Source: Marchantia polymorpha subsp. ruderalis (taxonomy: Eukaryota; Streptophyta; Marchantiopsida; Marchantiales; Marchantiaceae). Taken from it: 64,000 nucleotides of DNA. Made by a program: the position numbers and the translations under genes. Numbering within the stretch: the stretch's first letter is position 1; every line of letters starts with the position of its first letter. Below, in pieces: positions 11,757 through 25,687 of this stretch. The notes beneath the pieces are model-generated. The model was not told the DNA's origin, did no database searches, and was given only the letters and a program-made list of their open reading frames with translations. The stretch is taken from positions 4,590,501 through 4,654,500 of the forward strand of contig AP031353.1 in the NCBI GenBank assembly GCA_037833965.1, written 5' to 3'.

Positions 11757-14700
11757 ATGTGGCGACTCAAGCAGTTCATCCCCAAAGAGCAGGCCGGGCT
11801 GGAGGGCAAGACAGTGGATGTCGGAGCACTGAAGCTGCAGGTTAGAAGTACAATTGCACAGGGAGGGTTCTCGTGTGTGTACTTGGCGAGGGATGCATCA
11901 TCAGGGCGGCAGTATGCGCTGAAGCATATTATCTGCAACGATGCAGAGAGTGTAGATCTTGTGAAGAACGAAGTCGCGGTGATGAAGGTGCTGCGCGGAC
12001 ACCCGAACGTGGTCACATTGCATGCGCAGGTTGTCTATGATATGGGCAGGACCAAGGAATGTTTCCTCGTCATGGATTACTGCGAGAAGATGCTGGCGAA
12101 CGTGTTGGAGCAGAGAGGGGCTGGTTATTTCGAAGAGAAGCAACTCCTGTTGATCTTCCGGGACATTTGCAATGCCGTCTACGGAATGCACTCGCAGTCC
12201 CCTCCAATTGCACACAGGTCAGCCCCGATATTCATGTAGTCCCCCTATCGTAATGATTCGTTGCTTGGCCTCAGAGGTGCGTGATATGGAATCATCGCAG
12301 AAGAGTGGGCACTACTGGAACACAAAGCGATTGTGATTTGCAAGTGCAAGAGACATAACGATCTTGTTCTCCCTTGTCAAGTCCAATCCACGGTTTCCTC
12401 GGTAAATACTTTTAGGCCTGACATACTGTCCAACAAAGTGAATGATCAGGCGAGGCAATGTAGCTCGTTACCATCAAATGACGTAGTCGGTGATGATCTA
12501 GTGTATAAGTCGGAAGCGATGAGCTTGCTTCAGCGCTTGATCATCGAGTGTGGAACCTAATGCATGTTTTGAATCTCTTCTTAACAGAGATCTGAAGGTA
12601 GAGAATGTTCTGATGGGCGGAGATGGTACTTGGAAGCTCTGCGATTTTGGAAGTACATCTACGAATCATAAACGGTTCGAGAAGGCAGATGAGATGGGCC
12701 TTGAGGAAGATAATATTCGGAAATACACTACACCCGCTTATCGGGCACCTGAGGTAATAATGAGTCTCATGAGGAAGCCTTGGACCTTGGAGCGTTAAAG
12801 CCATCGTAAATGTATAGAAGTTGATAGAACCTGCACTTAGGATCATCATCAAGAAGCCCAACTTGGATGTGAGATTGTTTTAAATGCCAAGATCTGATCC
12901 AGCCTGAACATACTGGTAATTAAATTATGTCTCCAATGATACTCAACCACTGGGCTCTGTAAATACACATCAGAAAGCCGAAGTATATCAGAAGTAGTGC
13001 ATAGTTGTCATGAAAATATTTTTTCTTACTTATATCGTGTTTCTGTACAGATGTGGGATCTATTCCGAAGAGAGCTCATCAACGAGAAAGTTGATATTTG
13101 GGTAAGCGACCAAGACCTGGGACGTTCTGAAAATCACTCCTGTAACTTAAGGGATTACATTACTGGTATTAGGGTAAGGAGTGAATCTACCTTGTGCACT
13201 AACATTATGAACGGTGAACTGCTGTTTCCTTCTACTCTCAATTGCAAGTTTCTGGCTGTTTTCAAGCAAGACAGCAATCTGAATCATCTCCGAAATTGTG
13301 TTTCTCATGGATTTGCTGTGATGTGCAGGCTCTTGGTTGCCTCTTGTACAGAATAGCCTACTTGAAGTCTGCCTTTGATGGTGAGTCAAAGTTGCAGATA
13401 TTGAATGGCAATTATCGCATTCCAGAGGCGCCGAGATATTCGAGTACTGTCGTCGACTTGATTCGAAGCATGCTTACAGCAGATCCAGGCGGAAGACCAG
13501 ATGTCATGCAGGCAAGGGCTTTGCTCGATGGGCTCTTTGATCTGCCTGATCTAGGTTAGTTTCAATAGCAGCAACTATACTTCTACTAAGTTGCTTGGCC
13601 AATGTTAGTGCAGAAATGCTAGAATTATGGGAGTGGCTGGGCTAGTACGTCTTTCCTTTTTACCTTCTCACCCTTTCTTTCCTGTGACAGGTTTGGCGCC
13701 GTGTGAATGAAGCACTTCCCGCTGATGTGAAGAAGCCTCATCCCGACAAGCCACCGTCCGCTCCAGCCTCTCGCGAGCAAGCTGAGATTCGTCCTGATCT
13801 GCGTACAACAACTCATAACCTCGCCTATTGAATCGATACTGCAATGCTTGTTATCTCATACATTAAGTGTCATTTCTTTGAACTCGAGCTGCACATGATG
13901 GCATCTTACATCGGACATTTCATCCATTTCATCACCATTTTCTTGTTTCACAATGTCAATGCTGCCGTTCATATACCGCAATTCGCAATTATCAAAATAT
14001 CTAACCTTGTGATTTGACATGCAGGCACTAACACACAAAGCAAGGCACCCGCGCCAGCGAGATCACCTCCTCTACCTCCAAGTCAGAAAGACTCTGATCG
14101 GAGATCGGCACAAAATGGCTCCGGGGGAATAGCTGCTGGTGCATTTTGGTCAACTCAATACGCTCAAGAAGCGGTCAAACAAGAGAGTGATGCCAGCTTG
14201 GAGAAACCTGTAGGTACGGATAACCCCGCGAAACTTAGATCTAGTAGTCCGGGATCTAGGTCAAGACGAGAGGAATCAACTCCTGCAGAAAGGACTTCTA
14301 TTACAGGCCAGTTTTTGAAGAAGAGCACTGTAACTAATCTGATAAAAAAAGTCCAAGGTTCAGTACAGAGTGCAGGGGGTTGGGGTCGAGATGATCCTGA
14401 ACATAATGGATATGAGATGAGGCTTGAGTCAGATGATCAAAAGGCTGATGAAGAAGTAGTGAAAGGGTATTCTCACTTGTCATCATCTCAAGCAGTTGGG
14501 GTTCCGGACAAATCTGCTCCATCAAACGATGCAGCCTTCAACGAATTTGCAGCCCACTTCGAGAGCTCTGCCAACCTGACACCGGATGCAGGCATGCGAC
14601 GTAATTCCGACACAAGCAATCGAAGTCAATCCGATGCAGCCGGTCGTAGTCACCATGATATGGGCAGCAGAAATTATGCGGATACAGGCAATCAGAACCC

Positions 14701-17700
14701 TCAGGACTCTGGGAACCGAAATCAACAATACCAGGCAGATCTTGAGAGGCTGAACAAAGAGCTCCAGCAGGCGTTGGCTGAGAAAGCAGTGGTTTCATCA
14801 CAGTACGAAAAGCTGACAGCCATATGTCGCTCACAGCGGCAAGAAATCCAAGAATTGAAATCTGCCCTAGCGTCTACCAGCACCCCCAGTCATCCGATGT
14901 CTGCTAGGACGCGAACTTCTCCAGCCGCCAGTCACTCTGTTCACAGTCAACCGCAACAGCAGGCTCCTGGTGGTTGGCAGGCTTTTGATCAGGTATGAAA
15001 CTGATTACGGGATACCACTGATGGGAAACATTTTCTCAACATCTACTCTTTTCAGATGCATAAGTGTCATTTCCGTCTTTGTTCTAGCGCAATCGACATG
15101 TGCTGCTTCCAGTAGTCGTCTACTACGGGATGGGGACGTATTTGAACGTTGCGTCGCTTACTACTGTATAGAATCCAATGTATGAAAAGCCCTAGATATA
15201 TTTCTTGAGCTCATGGAGACTTTTATCAACATGTCTTTGATCGTTGAATTCATGCCATGCTCGAGTGAGCACTAAGGTCCAAGAAATTCGATTGACCCTT
15301 TTAGCGGCTGTTATAGCAGGTAGTCTTGTCGTATGATACAATTCACTTAGGATTTTTAAAATCTCTTGTTAAATGTTCCGATGACGGGCCCTTGAGAACG
15401 AGGTGTATCGCTTGGAATATATCCGTATGATGATATTCCAAAAGGGTTTCACTCCAATGTATGAAGTGAGGTCAAGCCTTCTGAGGAATGTGAATAGCTG
15501 GACCTGCTGCTGTGGAGTTCAACATTGTATAGTCGACGTGATTTCTGGGCTGAAGCCGCCAATGTGGTGTCTGCGTCAATTGATCAATTCATAAGAGATC
15601 TTTGTGTTTGTGCTCCTCCTTTTTTCACCAAATTAAAGATACAACGTTTCGAGTTTACTGTTTTTTTATTTTTATTTTTATATGACGAAGCGACTTTATC
15701 AGCAACCCTGGACAATTTGGGAATTAAAGGCGACATATGTCACCACAACTCTTCCTGCTCGTGTGAATACAACAAATAAGAGACTTACGAGTACATAGCT
15801 GGGAACTAAGAGTATTAAAGGTCGTCTCTTACATAGATTTCCAGCCCACGGGTACAATGGCTTTCATTGTCTCGAATATCGGCTCTCTAAAGACGAGAAC
15901 AAGGTCATGTGAAGGGAGAATCTCGAAACTTGCCCAGCAGGATGTAATCTTGCATACGGAACCTTGTCAAACCCAAGGAAGAACCTCACTCTCGTCAGCA
16001 TTGCTGAAACGTATTCAACAGGCTCAATATAGCTGATGGCGGCATCATCTCATCTCTAGCCATCATCGGTCTAATCTTATAAGTGGTTTTCTGATGTTCA
16101 GAAGACAATTTGACACCACATCCCCAATTTTCGCTTACAAAAAGAAAGGCGTCATATTCAAAGCAAGAGACATACTTTGGCACTTTTCTATAGATGAAAG
16201 TAACAGTGGATTCTACCAGTTCTCAGCGGTCATACAATTGTTGGACCAATTGATGTAACTGTCTGCCTATCTATGAACTATAACATCTTTGTCATTATAG
16301 GGTTATTAACGCCCGGAAACTGGTTCTTTCTTGGGGGATGCTCAAGATACCGCTCCCCAAAAATCATGTTATGTAGACAAAGACCCCACGAAGTATGCTG
16401 TTCCTTTTGTGTTTATCGGGGCAATTCAGAGTTGCTTCTCGTCTCATCCAATCCAGAACACTTAAGTCATCTGAATTGTTCTTTCGTGATAATATCCCTC
16501 ATCTTGCCCACAGCATAGTCTTCTGTTTCGATATAAGGAAAGTTGATCTCTTTCTGAACTGGACATAGACAGCTGTATTATGAATTAAGATCGTGAGAAC
16601 GTGATCACCAAAGAGGGCGTGATTCCCTCTACGTGCGCAACTATGTGACTTTTCTATTGGAATAATTGCTATTCTTGAGCTTTGTCATGCTGACATCAGG
16701 TCAGATCTCAGGAATAAGTGAGGTTATTGGAAAAGAGCACGCTCCACTGCGAGGTGGCTCGTGTCCAAACTCCCAACCATTTGTGTCAAATTGATGTGGA
16801 AGGTTGTCAATATAGCGTGTAATCTCAGTCGCAGTTACTTCGTGCATTGGTCCAGAGGATAGTAGTTTACGGTGCAATATCAGTTTTGGCCAAGTAATTT
16901 CAGCTGAAGAGTAGCCCAATCGTTAATTCCTACAAGTAGAGCTCTGTTTCAAAACACTGACATTGTCGAAGTTGGACTAAAGCTCTTGCCTCAATAGGAC
17001 TACTTTTCCCTTGAAAATTTCGTTCGAGTGTTTCTTACTGTATATTTCCTCCTCGTAGTTGAGTCAGAGGAAATTTGTATGGCCGAGAGGTTTGTATATT
17101 GCAGAAGTTACGTTCTCAATGAATCCAACGTTCGCCCATATCTCCTCCCTTCCACTTTTCCACCCTTGTTGGGGTATTTACACTGTTTTCGTTGTCTGCT
17201 GTAGGATAATATCTCACATGCAATTCTTATGGCCGGGCCTTACCAGCCAACCTAAAGGATACTGCTTGCTTGATATACCTGGATGTGCAACATACTGACC
17301 CTTGCAGTTTTGCCTATTGTGTAGTAATAGTTTTGAATAGCACAGAAGTCACAGTCTAGAGGCAGAGGCTCGTGAAATTTGCTGTCGCAGTAGTCTTATC
17401 AGTCATTCAGTTTTACCACTTCTTGAATATATTACAATCCTAACCTGATTGTCTGTCCCAAGCCGATAATAACTTCTAACAAATGAATATTTAATTGCAG
17501 GATTACCCATTCAATTGAAAATCCTCATTGATTTCCTTATTTGTCTCGATCAGTTAGTCTAAGTCGGTTATGCATTTCCCACGAGGCTCTTGCCTGATTG
17601 TGGAAGTAATATGTATATATATTAGCTGGTTCTCACCTCACCTAGACATTAAGAGCACCTTGTTTTCTAACTTTATTGATTACCTTACCGTGTCTATGTG

Positions 17701-20011
17701 GACAAGTAGTAGATCTGCGCGCCATGGATTCGCTCTTGGTTGATCAGGATCATCTCATCCTTCTCTTATTGCCCCATATTCAGAAGATATGAGTCGATGA
17801 TCCACGATTTTGCCCTGACTAGTTTTCTGATGTTTCAACGATGAAAAGATGCTATTGCGATTCAGTTGGGACAGAGGCGATTTCATACATCTTGAGTAAA
17901 TATTTAGCTCACCTAAGTAAATGTCATTTTTTTCTGTCTATTAAGTATCATGTCAGTTATATCGGATTGCTTACAAAATGAACAGATTTTTTTTTGGAAA
18001 CAATGCAAGTCAGTGAGTCGATTCTATTAGTTTTATTTACACACTAATTATCCTGCTCTCGCCGACTTTACTCTGTTAATTCTGAGAGCAAATCCTTTGA
18101 TTCGCTAATAAGGCCCATTTATGAAATTTTATACCGACATGAACGACCCAACATTGACATGGCTTTCGCCTTCGGCATTTAACCCTCATAAGATTCTCCT
18201 AAATTACTGGATACACCGACTGAAGTGCGATGAAAGTCCGAAATGGAAACCATAATACTGTTTTTCCTCTGTTCTTTGCAATACTGAGGCGTTCCATCGA
18301 TCTAAGCTGATATCAGGTTACTCATTTCCCTTTTTCTCTGCTGTCATATGTTAATGTTGGGTCGTTCGAGCTGTACCTCATGCGACTAGCACTACCATGT
18401 CTGTTTTTACCGTCTTCCACACACCTTTCGACTTCGCTTAAAGCTGACAATCATGTAGACTTAAAATACGAAACCGCGGAAGGAAGGAAGTTTCATAAGA
18501 GATGCTTACAGTCATATTTCCATCATAGAAGTACCATATCACCTCCATCCTAGGGGACAGCCGCCAATACACGCTAGTCAAGATTTGTGCTACTAGGCTA
18601 GCTTTTGATAGACAACCAGTAGAACTATTACTTACTTTTTCGTCGAGGATATGCCGTGCCAGAATGCGTAAAGTTGAAGACTACACGCTCTCTTGGTACT
18701 AGTTTCAGTAGAGGTGACGCTTGCATCCCAACATGTGGACATATATTTTTTACACGTTGCATTTTGCGTAGTGATGACCGTAATGCTTTGACTTCAAGTT
18801 TGTTTCTGCCTTGAAGTTTTCACATCTAGTACTTTCTTAGCTTCTCAAGAATCTAAAGCTGCAGTGAACAGATTATATGAAAGTGAAACTCTTCTAGTGT
18901 CTAAAACTATTGATTGTGATTACAGTGAAATACCTGCTTCTATTGTCCCTAAGGAGCTGGGGAAGGGCTTCATCTCCTTGAAGTACCTTTCAACTACCCG
19001 TCGTAGAGATGACAGATCATCAAATCGATTAGATGTTGAGCTTATTAATCATGTTATCTTGGCACTACTCCTTAACAGAGGAGAACTTGCTTCTGGACGC
19101 TGCAAATATCATGAAAACTTTTGCTTGTTTGTCGTGCATGTGAAGGAAAATAAGTATTTTGAAACCTCCATACCATAATGTACACTCTTAGCTCAAGGTC
19201 CCCCTTTTCAACCTCCATATTCTACTTACTGGAGATTCATCATGAACGAACTGACAGTCCTAGCAGTGCAGTAGTGCGTACTTTAGAGAAATTTATACAT
19301 AATAAGTAGAAGCCGGAACAGGAATTTGCATTGAGATTCGTTCTAGTGTGCAAGTAAAAATCAAGAACAAGTTCTTTGAACATGACTTAAGCCCTTCAAG
19401 GGTTGAATGTTTTTTAGCTTGCTGTGTTGGCTGTGTCTTGTAATGGTGCTTGTCGGGGCATTTTTGGCACGTTCCCACGCTTTTATGGTGTTTTGAAGCT
19501 GACATATTTACTTTGAAGCAATACGTGTGTTTTGGTCTTATGTTAGTTTTTTTCTAACAGATTTTCTTTGTTTGAATTCTGTGCATTTTACCAGCCTAGG
19601 GAGAGGCAAAGTGGATCCATCTGGGATCTGCAAGAGGGGCTTTCCCCAGGTGGTAGTAAAAGTCAACGAATGAATCATGCAATGCCTTTGTCACCCGATT
19701 CAACAAATTGGCAAGCGTTCAGCGATTCTCCCAGCAGGCTAGGGGTCCCGAGTCCTTTGTCTGAAGGCCGCAGACGTACGGTGCAGCAGCATGCGAGGGC
19801 CGCTAGCATGGGTGGCGGTGACTGGGGCTTTAGTCCGTCTCAGGACAGTCCTTCTAATAACGGTGGTTCGCAATCCCAATCTCCGACGGGGATGTTTGGA
19901 AACGTCAGTACATACACTGGAAGTTCTGCAGGTAACACAGTCTCAGTAGGTGATAGTCGATCCTCTCGGCCAGCAGTACGACATCAGCCCTCAGGTTGGG
20001 CCGGCTTCTAA
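11757..20011 (+). CDS. NAK/AAK1-family serine/threonine kinase (adaptor-associated kinase-like) with long disordered C-terminus
   Basis: Animal and yeast members phosphorylate clathrin-adaptor subunits and regulate endocytosis; a similar role here is inferred. Predicted exons: 11757-12217, 12588-12753, 13051-13101, 13329-13511, 13691-13802, 14025-14992 and 19595-20011, joining in phase to 785 aa. The kinase domain covers about residues 26-300: glycine loop AQGGFSCV (34-41), ATP lysine K56, catalytic loop HRDLKVEN (153-160), DFG (173-175) and YRAPE ending at 209. The family-typical stretches CDFGSTSTNHKRFEK and LKSAFDGESKLQILNGNYR follow. The tail is rich in Ser, Gln and Pro, with a coiled coil at about 560-608 and aromatic WQAF and GWAGF motifs of the kind that bind endocytic adaptors. 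Intron 4 (13512-13690) has a GC donor and intron 6 is 4.6 kb. The exon 5 donor could be 13790 instead of 13802; both keep the frame. Family assignment is firm; the precise orthologue is not determined. Confidence 0.93.
14993..19594 (+). other. 4.6 kb last intron of the NAK-family kinase gene
   Basis: The donor GATCAG|GTATGA and the acceptor TTTTACCAG|CCT join in phase 0 and link WQAFDQ to PRERQSGS, giving a continuous Ser/Gln-rich tail. The intron is far longer than the other introns of the coding genes here. Most of it is A+T-rich and featureless, with short open frames only. The exception is the protein-like frame at 18849-19178, described separately. No transposon ends were recognised. Confidence 0.75.
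18849..19178 (+). other. Unrecognised protein-like open frame inside the kinase intron
   Basis: An open frame of about 110 codons reads through SKAAVNRLYESETLL, SEIPASIVPKELGKGF and RLDVELINHVILALLLNRGE. Its composition is balanced and looks like that of a real globular protein, unlike the low-complexity frames elsewhere in the window. It ends at a stop at 19176-19178. It matches no family recognised here. It could be a relic transposon exon, an unannotated alternative exon, or chance. An AG preceded by a pyrimidine-rich TACTTTCTTAG lies just upstream (about 18840). Confidence 0.3.
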
Positions 20012-23000
20012 TTTCGGCTGATCATTCAATTTTATAGATATCTGAATAGATAAATTCATTCCCTAGGAAGTACTTACCCATCAAGAAAAATTGTCGGGTA
20101 CTCTTCCTGGAAAGACACCACAGCGAAGTTTCTTTGCTGGAAGATATCCGGATCATCAAAGCAAGCTCGAAATATCTGTAAGGCCGTCTTACTTGGGAAC
20201 AATGCAAATGGGTAATCTTTGTTCGAATTCCGAAGAAGTCTAGTCTTTCCTTAGTTCACCATCCTTTGTGTTGTAGTTTAGCATGACTTTTCTTTTCAGA
20301 TCATACCTTTTTCTATCCGTTTCAAATGTATCTGCCCGGTAGTTAAATTGTGGTGAAGGATTACTACGAGCGTAAATGAAGTTTAGCTGCTCCATTCAAG
20401 AGGCTATCGCAAAGATCTTCAACGGGCATACCATATCGTGAGTAGTTACAAATTGTCGCTGCTTGTATTTTTGCTGGAGAGTGTTCTCGACTGCTGATGA
20501 GGATTCATTCCCGTGGATTGCAGAAGCTCAGACCATTGTTTAGAGTTTCGTTCTTTGGAGTTGAAACAGATGTACAGCGATTAATAGATGATTGAGTTAT
20601 TTTCCAGTCGGAATATTGGCGTCTTCTAGTGTGTCTTGACTATGAATGGAAGATACTTTCCATGTTGAGAAGGCCTACGACTGAGCCGACGATGCTGTTG
20701 ACGTACATATGCATACTTTCTTTCATTGAGCCGTTGTTGAACGACTTTGTTAAATAAAAGATCACGAATGTCTTTAAACACCCTTGTTAGACCTGTGGTC
20801 CACAGTTGGATTATATTATTCTATTTGTAGCTAAGGTAAAATACATCTTATTGTTGAGGAGAATTCATCACTAGTCTGATTATTGAAGCCTTGCTGTCAT
20901 TCCATCTGAACATCTTGAAAGTAAGATGTCTTGATACAGTCGTAAAATAGAATTGGGTCAGAACTTATGAGGCTCTTCTTATCAAATTGACTCTTCACCC
21001 TCTCATAAGGTTTTTATACATACATCTCAGAATTTTGCGTCTGAAAAATCCGCAGCTGTGTACATGGATCCCTCTTCGCCCGAGCCTATTACGTTCGTTT
21101 CGCGGCGTTTGGACGTGATGTTAAATGCGCTTGTTGCTATCCTCGGCAAGAAGAGAAATTAATTGAGACCTGCGCATCCAAAAGAAACTTTTGTCCAAAA
21201 ACTCGAAAAGCAATTACTGACCCACATCAAACTCCCCCCTACATCCAAGCACTTCCTCTCTTCTTCAGGGGCGCAGCCAGCCTCCCGAGTACTCAGAGTC
21301 TTTTTCTTGTCTCGAGATTTAAAACAGGGAGGGGCTAGTTATGCCTCACTTAACGATAATTGGCCTTCACCATACTATAAGCTGGTTTTTGGTTAGTAGA
21401 ACACCCTATTTTGGAAGTAGTTGCTACTCATCCACGAACGCTGCATGGACCAATCAGATAACTCTATATAAGAGAGAGATGGCAAATTAGACGGCAGGCT
21501 AAAACAACCCCGACCTTATGCTCGGGGATTGAAGGCATACGATGACCGTCGTGATGGTGTCGCCTTTGTCACCGTTCGACCGTCCAGCGCTTAACCTGTA
21601 GTCAATGCATCTTGGTTAGTCGATGTGAAACAAGTGTCGATGATCAGATTATCACTAAATTTGATTTCTACAGGGGTGTTCTTCAATTGTTACTTCAGAT
21701 CTACGAGCAAGGTCGGGTCTCTGAAGACTATGAATCTAGTCCCTGCTTGCCAAACGTGCTGGGCGATTCGAAACTGATCATGGCAAGCCTCAATCTTGCT
21801 CAGGAGATCTGCGTAATTGTTGCAAGTTTTGATAGTCGGTTTGCACATAGAGAAGTGGTCTGCGTGGGCTGTCATGTAATGGTCACAATCGTTGCCTCTC
21901 CAAGATGCTTCCGCCTCTCCAAGATGCTTTCAGCACCAGCACGTAGTTTATTTTCACTAGGTCCTGAATCAAGGAGAATCGTGTGCGTCAATGAGAGCTC
22001 CACCATCATAGTCTAAATTCAAAAGTCATCAGAACACAAACAGAATGACATTGTTCGAACGACCAGTTCAAAGTTAAAACACTGTTTGAGCAACACACAC
22101 AACGAACGAAGTGAATACATGAACCAAGGGCGATGAATCCTCCTTTTTAGCGTCGACCAACTTTGTAAAATCCACATACATTTAATTTTGATCGGGGCCG
22201 ACCAAGGAGGTCTGAATGTTTAATCTAATGCGATCATGGCCCTATGCTCGGGAATTATATAGTAGAGACTCGAGGTAAACGGAGAACACGGTACTCGTAG
22301 TTCCAAGATCGCAGGCAGAACTTGAAAACAGCGTCCGGGTCCGGGTCTGCAAGAATTTCATATCCAGGGGCGGTTACCGTTTTGTGAATTTGTTTAGTTT
22401 CTTTCTGTGTGATTTGCGGTTTGTGATTTGTCACTCTTGAAGAGGATTTGGACCAACCGTTGCACTATATCACATTATTCGCCCTTTAGTCTCGCGCTGG
22501 AGCTATCCCACATGTCCTGTTTTCTGACTCAAGAGCCATACTAGATCCATGGGGAGCTACGAGCCCGGCCAGTCGATGGAGTGTTTGTAAAAGCAAGACA
22601 ATTCTCCCCTCTAGCCGTTGCTCTTCATATTTGGGCCCTGTGCGTGTTGCGAAAGAGTAATCGTTTAAGATTGTTTCAATAATGATACTACAATCATGAT
22701 GCTTGTCTCGGCTCAAATTTCCAAAACTTACAAGCGATGACACCTCATATCAAAAAGTTCTGAGAACGATCTTGCCGAGTCTCGTAGAGACTGTACCAAA
22801 AGTCTAGACTCACAGCCAATGACTAACACCTTCGACAGAAACCAACACTGGATTAACGTGGGAATGAAAAAGGGACGTTGAAGCGTGAGAATAAAAAATA
22901 GAAATCTGGTCGTATAATGAAGGTCGTTACATTTCTTGGGACAACTGCAACCTTTCCTGGAAATGCCCTAGGTTTCAAGAGCAAGAGAAGATTCTAAAAT

Positions 23001-23639
23001 CCTGGAGATATTCTGGAGCTATATCAAATCTATCTAGTGCTAGAAACTATGGAGCCAAAACCAACTCTATAAGATGTGTAAACCCACAGTTGCCTTGAGT
23101 CACATTTTTGTCAATAACTAAGCAGATGAAATTCCATTTGTAGGCTTTACAATACTTCATGAACCTCCAAAGTGAAGACAGTTAATGCTTACTCTCGCAA
23201 TATCATGCTGGAAAAATACCAACGTTCTGTTTTCTTTGCCTTCTATCATCTGCTCCAGATCAAGTGTGTTTGAAGTTCAGACCTGCACGCAGTAACCATA
23301 ATACACTGCTCTAAAGCCCCTATGAATGAGGGCAATGTTTTCCTATGAATGATCTGCTTACTCTGTTCATTTCCAACTCGATGAAAAGATTCCTGTTGGG
23401 AAATAATATTTGTGTAAGAGTCGCAAACTCAAAAATGTACACTGCTTTTGAAAGCCACGTGAACTATGAGTTAAAGCTATTGAGTCAAAAAAAAAAATGT
23501 TCACCTCACCACAATTAGCAAATAGTCGATTTAGTTGACACTAAAATCAGCAAAAATATCCTAATATATCCAAGGGGCAAAACGGATATAATATATATAA
23601 TATATCCTAATAGTACCATAGAAATACGATACCTATTCT
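20012..23639. other. Gene-free interval downstream of the kinase
   Basis: The kinase 3' UTR should occupy the first part. Beyond it, no recognisable coding sequence was found. There is a 134-codon open frame at 21612-22016 without family resemblance, and a TATA/CCAAT pair at 21450-21472. A 16-base direct repeat of CCTCTCCAAGATGCTT occurs at 21895 and 21914. Similar short motifs (TTATGCTCGGGGATT near 21516 and CTATGCTCGGGAATT near 22242) hint at an old repeated element, but its ends could not be set. Confidence 0.5.
21450..21472 (+). promoter_or_regulatory. Possible promoter: CCAAT box plus TATA box
   Basis: CCAAT at 21450-21454 is followed by TATATAAG at 21465-21472, a plausible core promoter on +. 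About 35 bases further on is a stem-loop with CCCCGA (21508-21513) paired to TCGGGG (21522-21527). No gene follows, so this could be a relic LTR promoter, a non-coding transcript start, or chance. Confidence 0.3.
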
Positions 23640-25687
23640 TCCGATCCAATCTTGTTTGAATAATTCAGAAACTAAGTTTCTGAACAAAATCTGGTTTGGA
23701 ATTGCATCCAACGTCTTCACAACAAAAGTTCACAGTCAGCATACATTTCTCCTACAGCATCAGACATTTTCAATATAAGCGTTCAGTTTTTCACTTTTTG
23801 AATCAGATTTTCCTTCCATGCGCTGCAAATAGTTCCAACCTGCTCAGAGATTTTAATACGTGAATGAAAATAAAAAATATCTATAGAATACTCTAAGTAT
23901 AACAATCATTGATATATAATAATTATATTGGCATTTTTTTATACATAAATCACTACTATAGATGGACAAAATATCAAAAGTACATTCGAATATGGAATTA
24001 ATAGAAAATCACCAGAACTCTTGGAAATAAAGCTTTCAATGCAGCCACCTCTTGAGGAGCACAATCAATTATAAAGCAACTTGGTTTCCAGTCAGGCTTA
24101 AATTCTAATACTGCAGCTTTGATTTTTTACAAAAAGTCCACTATCATCTGTGTTGTTTCTTTTTGTTGAATACTCCAAGCAACGGGTAATATCATTTGAT
24201 GGCTATCAAATGCAATCAATGTAAAAAAGGAAACTGCTTGATAACAACACACAACATATCATTAGTTATGTGCGCTATGTATAAATGCATAACTTAATCC
24301 AAAACAAACAATACCAATCTCATCTGTGTGATTCATGTGGCCAGGCTAAAATCAAACATAATGCACACGACCTCATACTTTGAATGAAGAACGTGATGTT
24401 GGAGACTTTCAGTCTTAGAAACTCTTCCTTTCAGTCTAAACTTGTGCACGAACCAAGGATACTTATGATTATATACTTTGGTTATAAAATTTCCTTTACC
24501 CACTACACTTTTGTTAGCTTCTCGCTCAAAAGTCAATATTCTATCTTCTCATTAAGGTACTACTGGCAATTTTAGACATGTACTCACTACTACTTGAACG
24601 ACTGGAAGTAAAAGTAATCAGATTCAGTCAGGTCATAATTCCGAGTAATACTTAGTTAAAGCACGCTGAATTCACGTCATGTACCATGTTCAATAAACAG
24701 TACAATAACAAGGTGATATTACTTTTGTCAACATTATGTGACCTACCTAGCCAGCGAAAGTGGTATGGCTGAACAAAATCAGGATGCGCAAAACACTTGC
24801 GACATGAAGCAGTTATAATATATATGTCACAACAAAAGCGGATAAACATATCTAGCTGGCCGCACAAGTTGTAATTAGTAAAGAAGTCATCTTCCAAACA
24901 AAAGACTCTTGCCCACAAACGTCATCATCTTTGCTAGTCTTTGAAAACATGGATCCATCTATCATAACTTACAAACAAAATCTTCACATTATTAAGATGA
25001 ATCTTGTCTCTCATAAGTCATCTTTGTTTTCAAAGATATTTCTAGTTGCACACAGATGACAACTAAATGGACATGCAAACATCGATTCGATGTGATTCTT
25101 TTTGTTCGTACTCAACAACCAACCAGAAGATAATAGGGATGACACATAGGACAATGCCACCTCAGTTAAAACCATAAAATCAGGCAAGAACTCCAACGCC
25201 AAGTTTGCTTCAAATTGTAAATATTACAAACTTATCAATTACAGCTACCACTCTTGTATTGGAAAAGTTGATGGAATCTGTTAGCCTCTTTCAAAATGCT
25301 CGATCCTCTTTGTCTTCTTGCTTGGTTTCCAGATAATATTGGAACGTGAGTGAGCATTTATGACTCACTAGTACAATTTCATCTGATGACTACTATACAT
25401 GACAATGCAGATGACTAAACCGGATGCATACCTACATTCAAAACTCTGCGGCAAAATGTACAAACAAGTATTTAATCTTTGACCTTGTAAAGCTCATGTT
25501 AAAATGCTCCAGATTAGTAGCAATTGTAAGCGAGTAGATTTCAACATCAAGCATCACTTATTTCTGCATCAAGTGCTCATTTAGTGGCAGGAGTTTTTAT
25601 GTTCCTAAGCATAATTTGCATAAATGGATTCATGGCACTTGAGGGTCAGTGAGAACAATTAAGCAGACAACGAGAGTCTCATCGAAA

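Noticed and set aside
21612..22016. 134-codon frame after the orphan promoter
   Set aside because: It contains an internal direct repeat and has no resemblance to known proteins. Coding status is unsupported.
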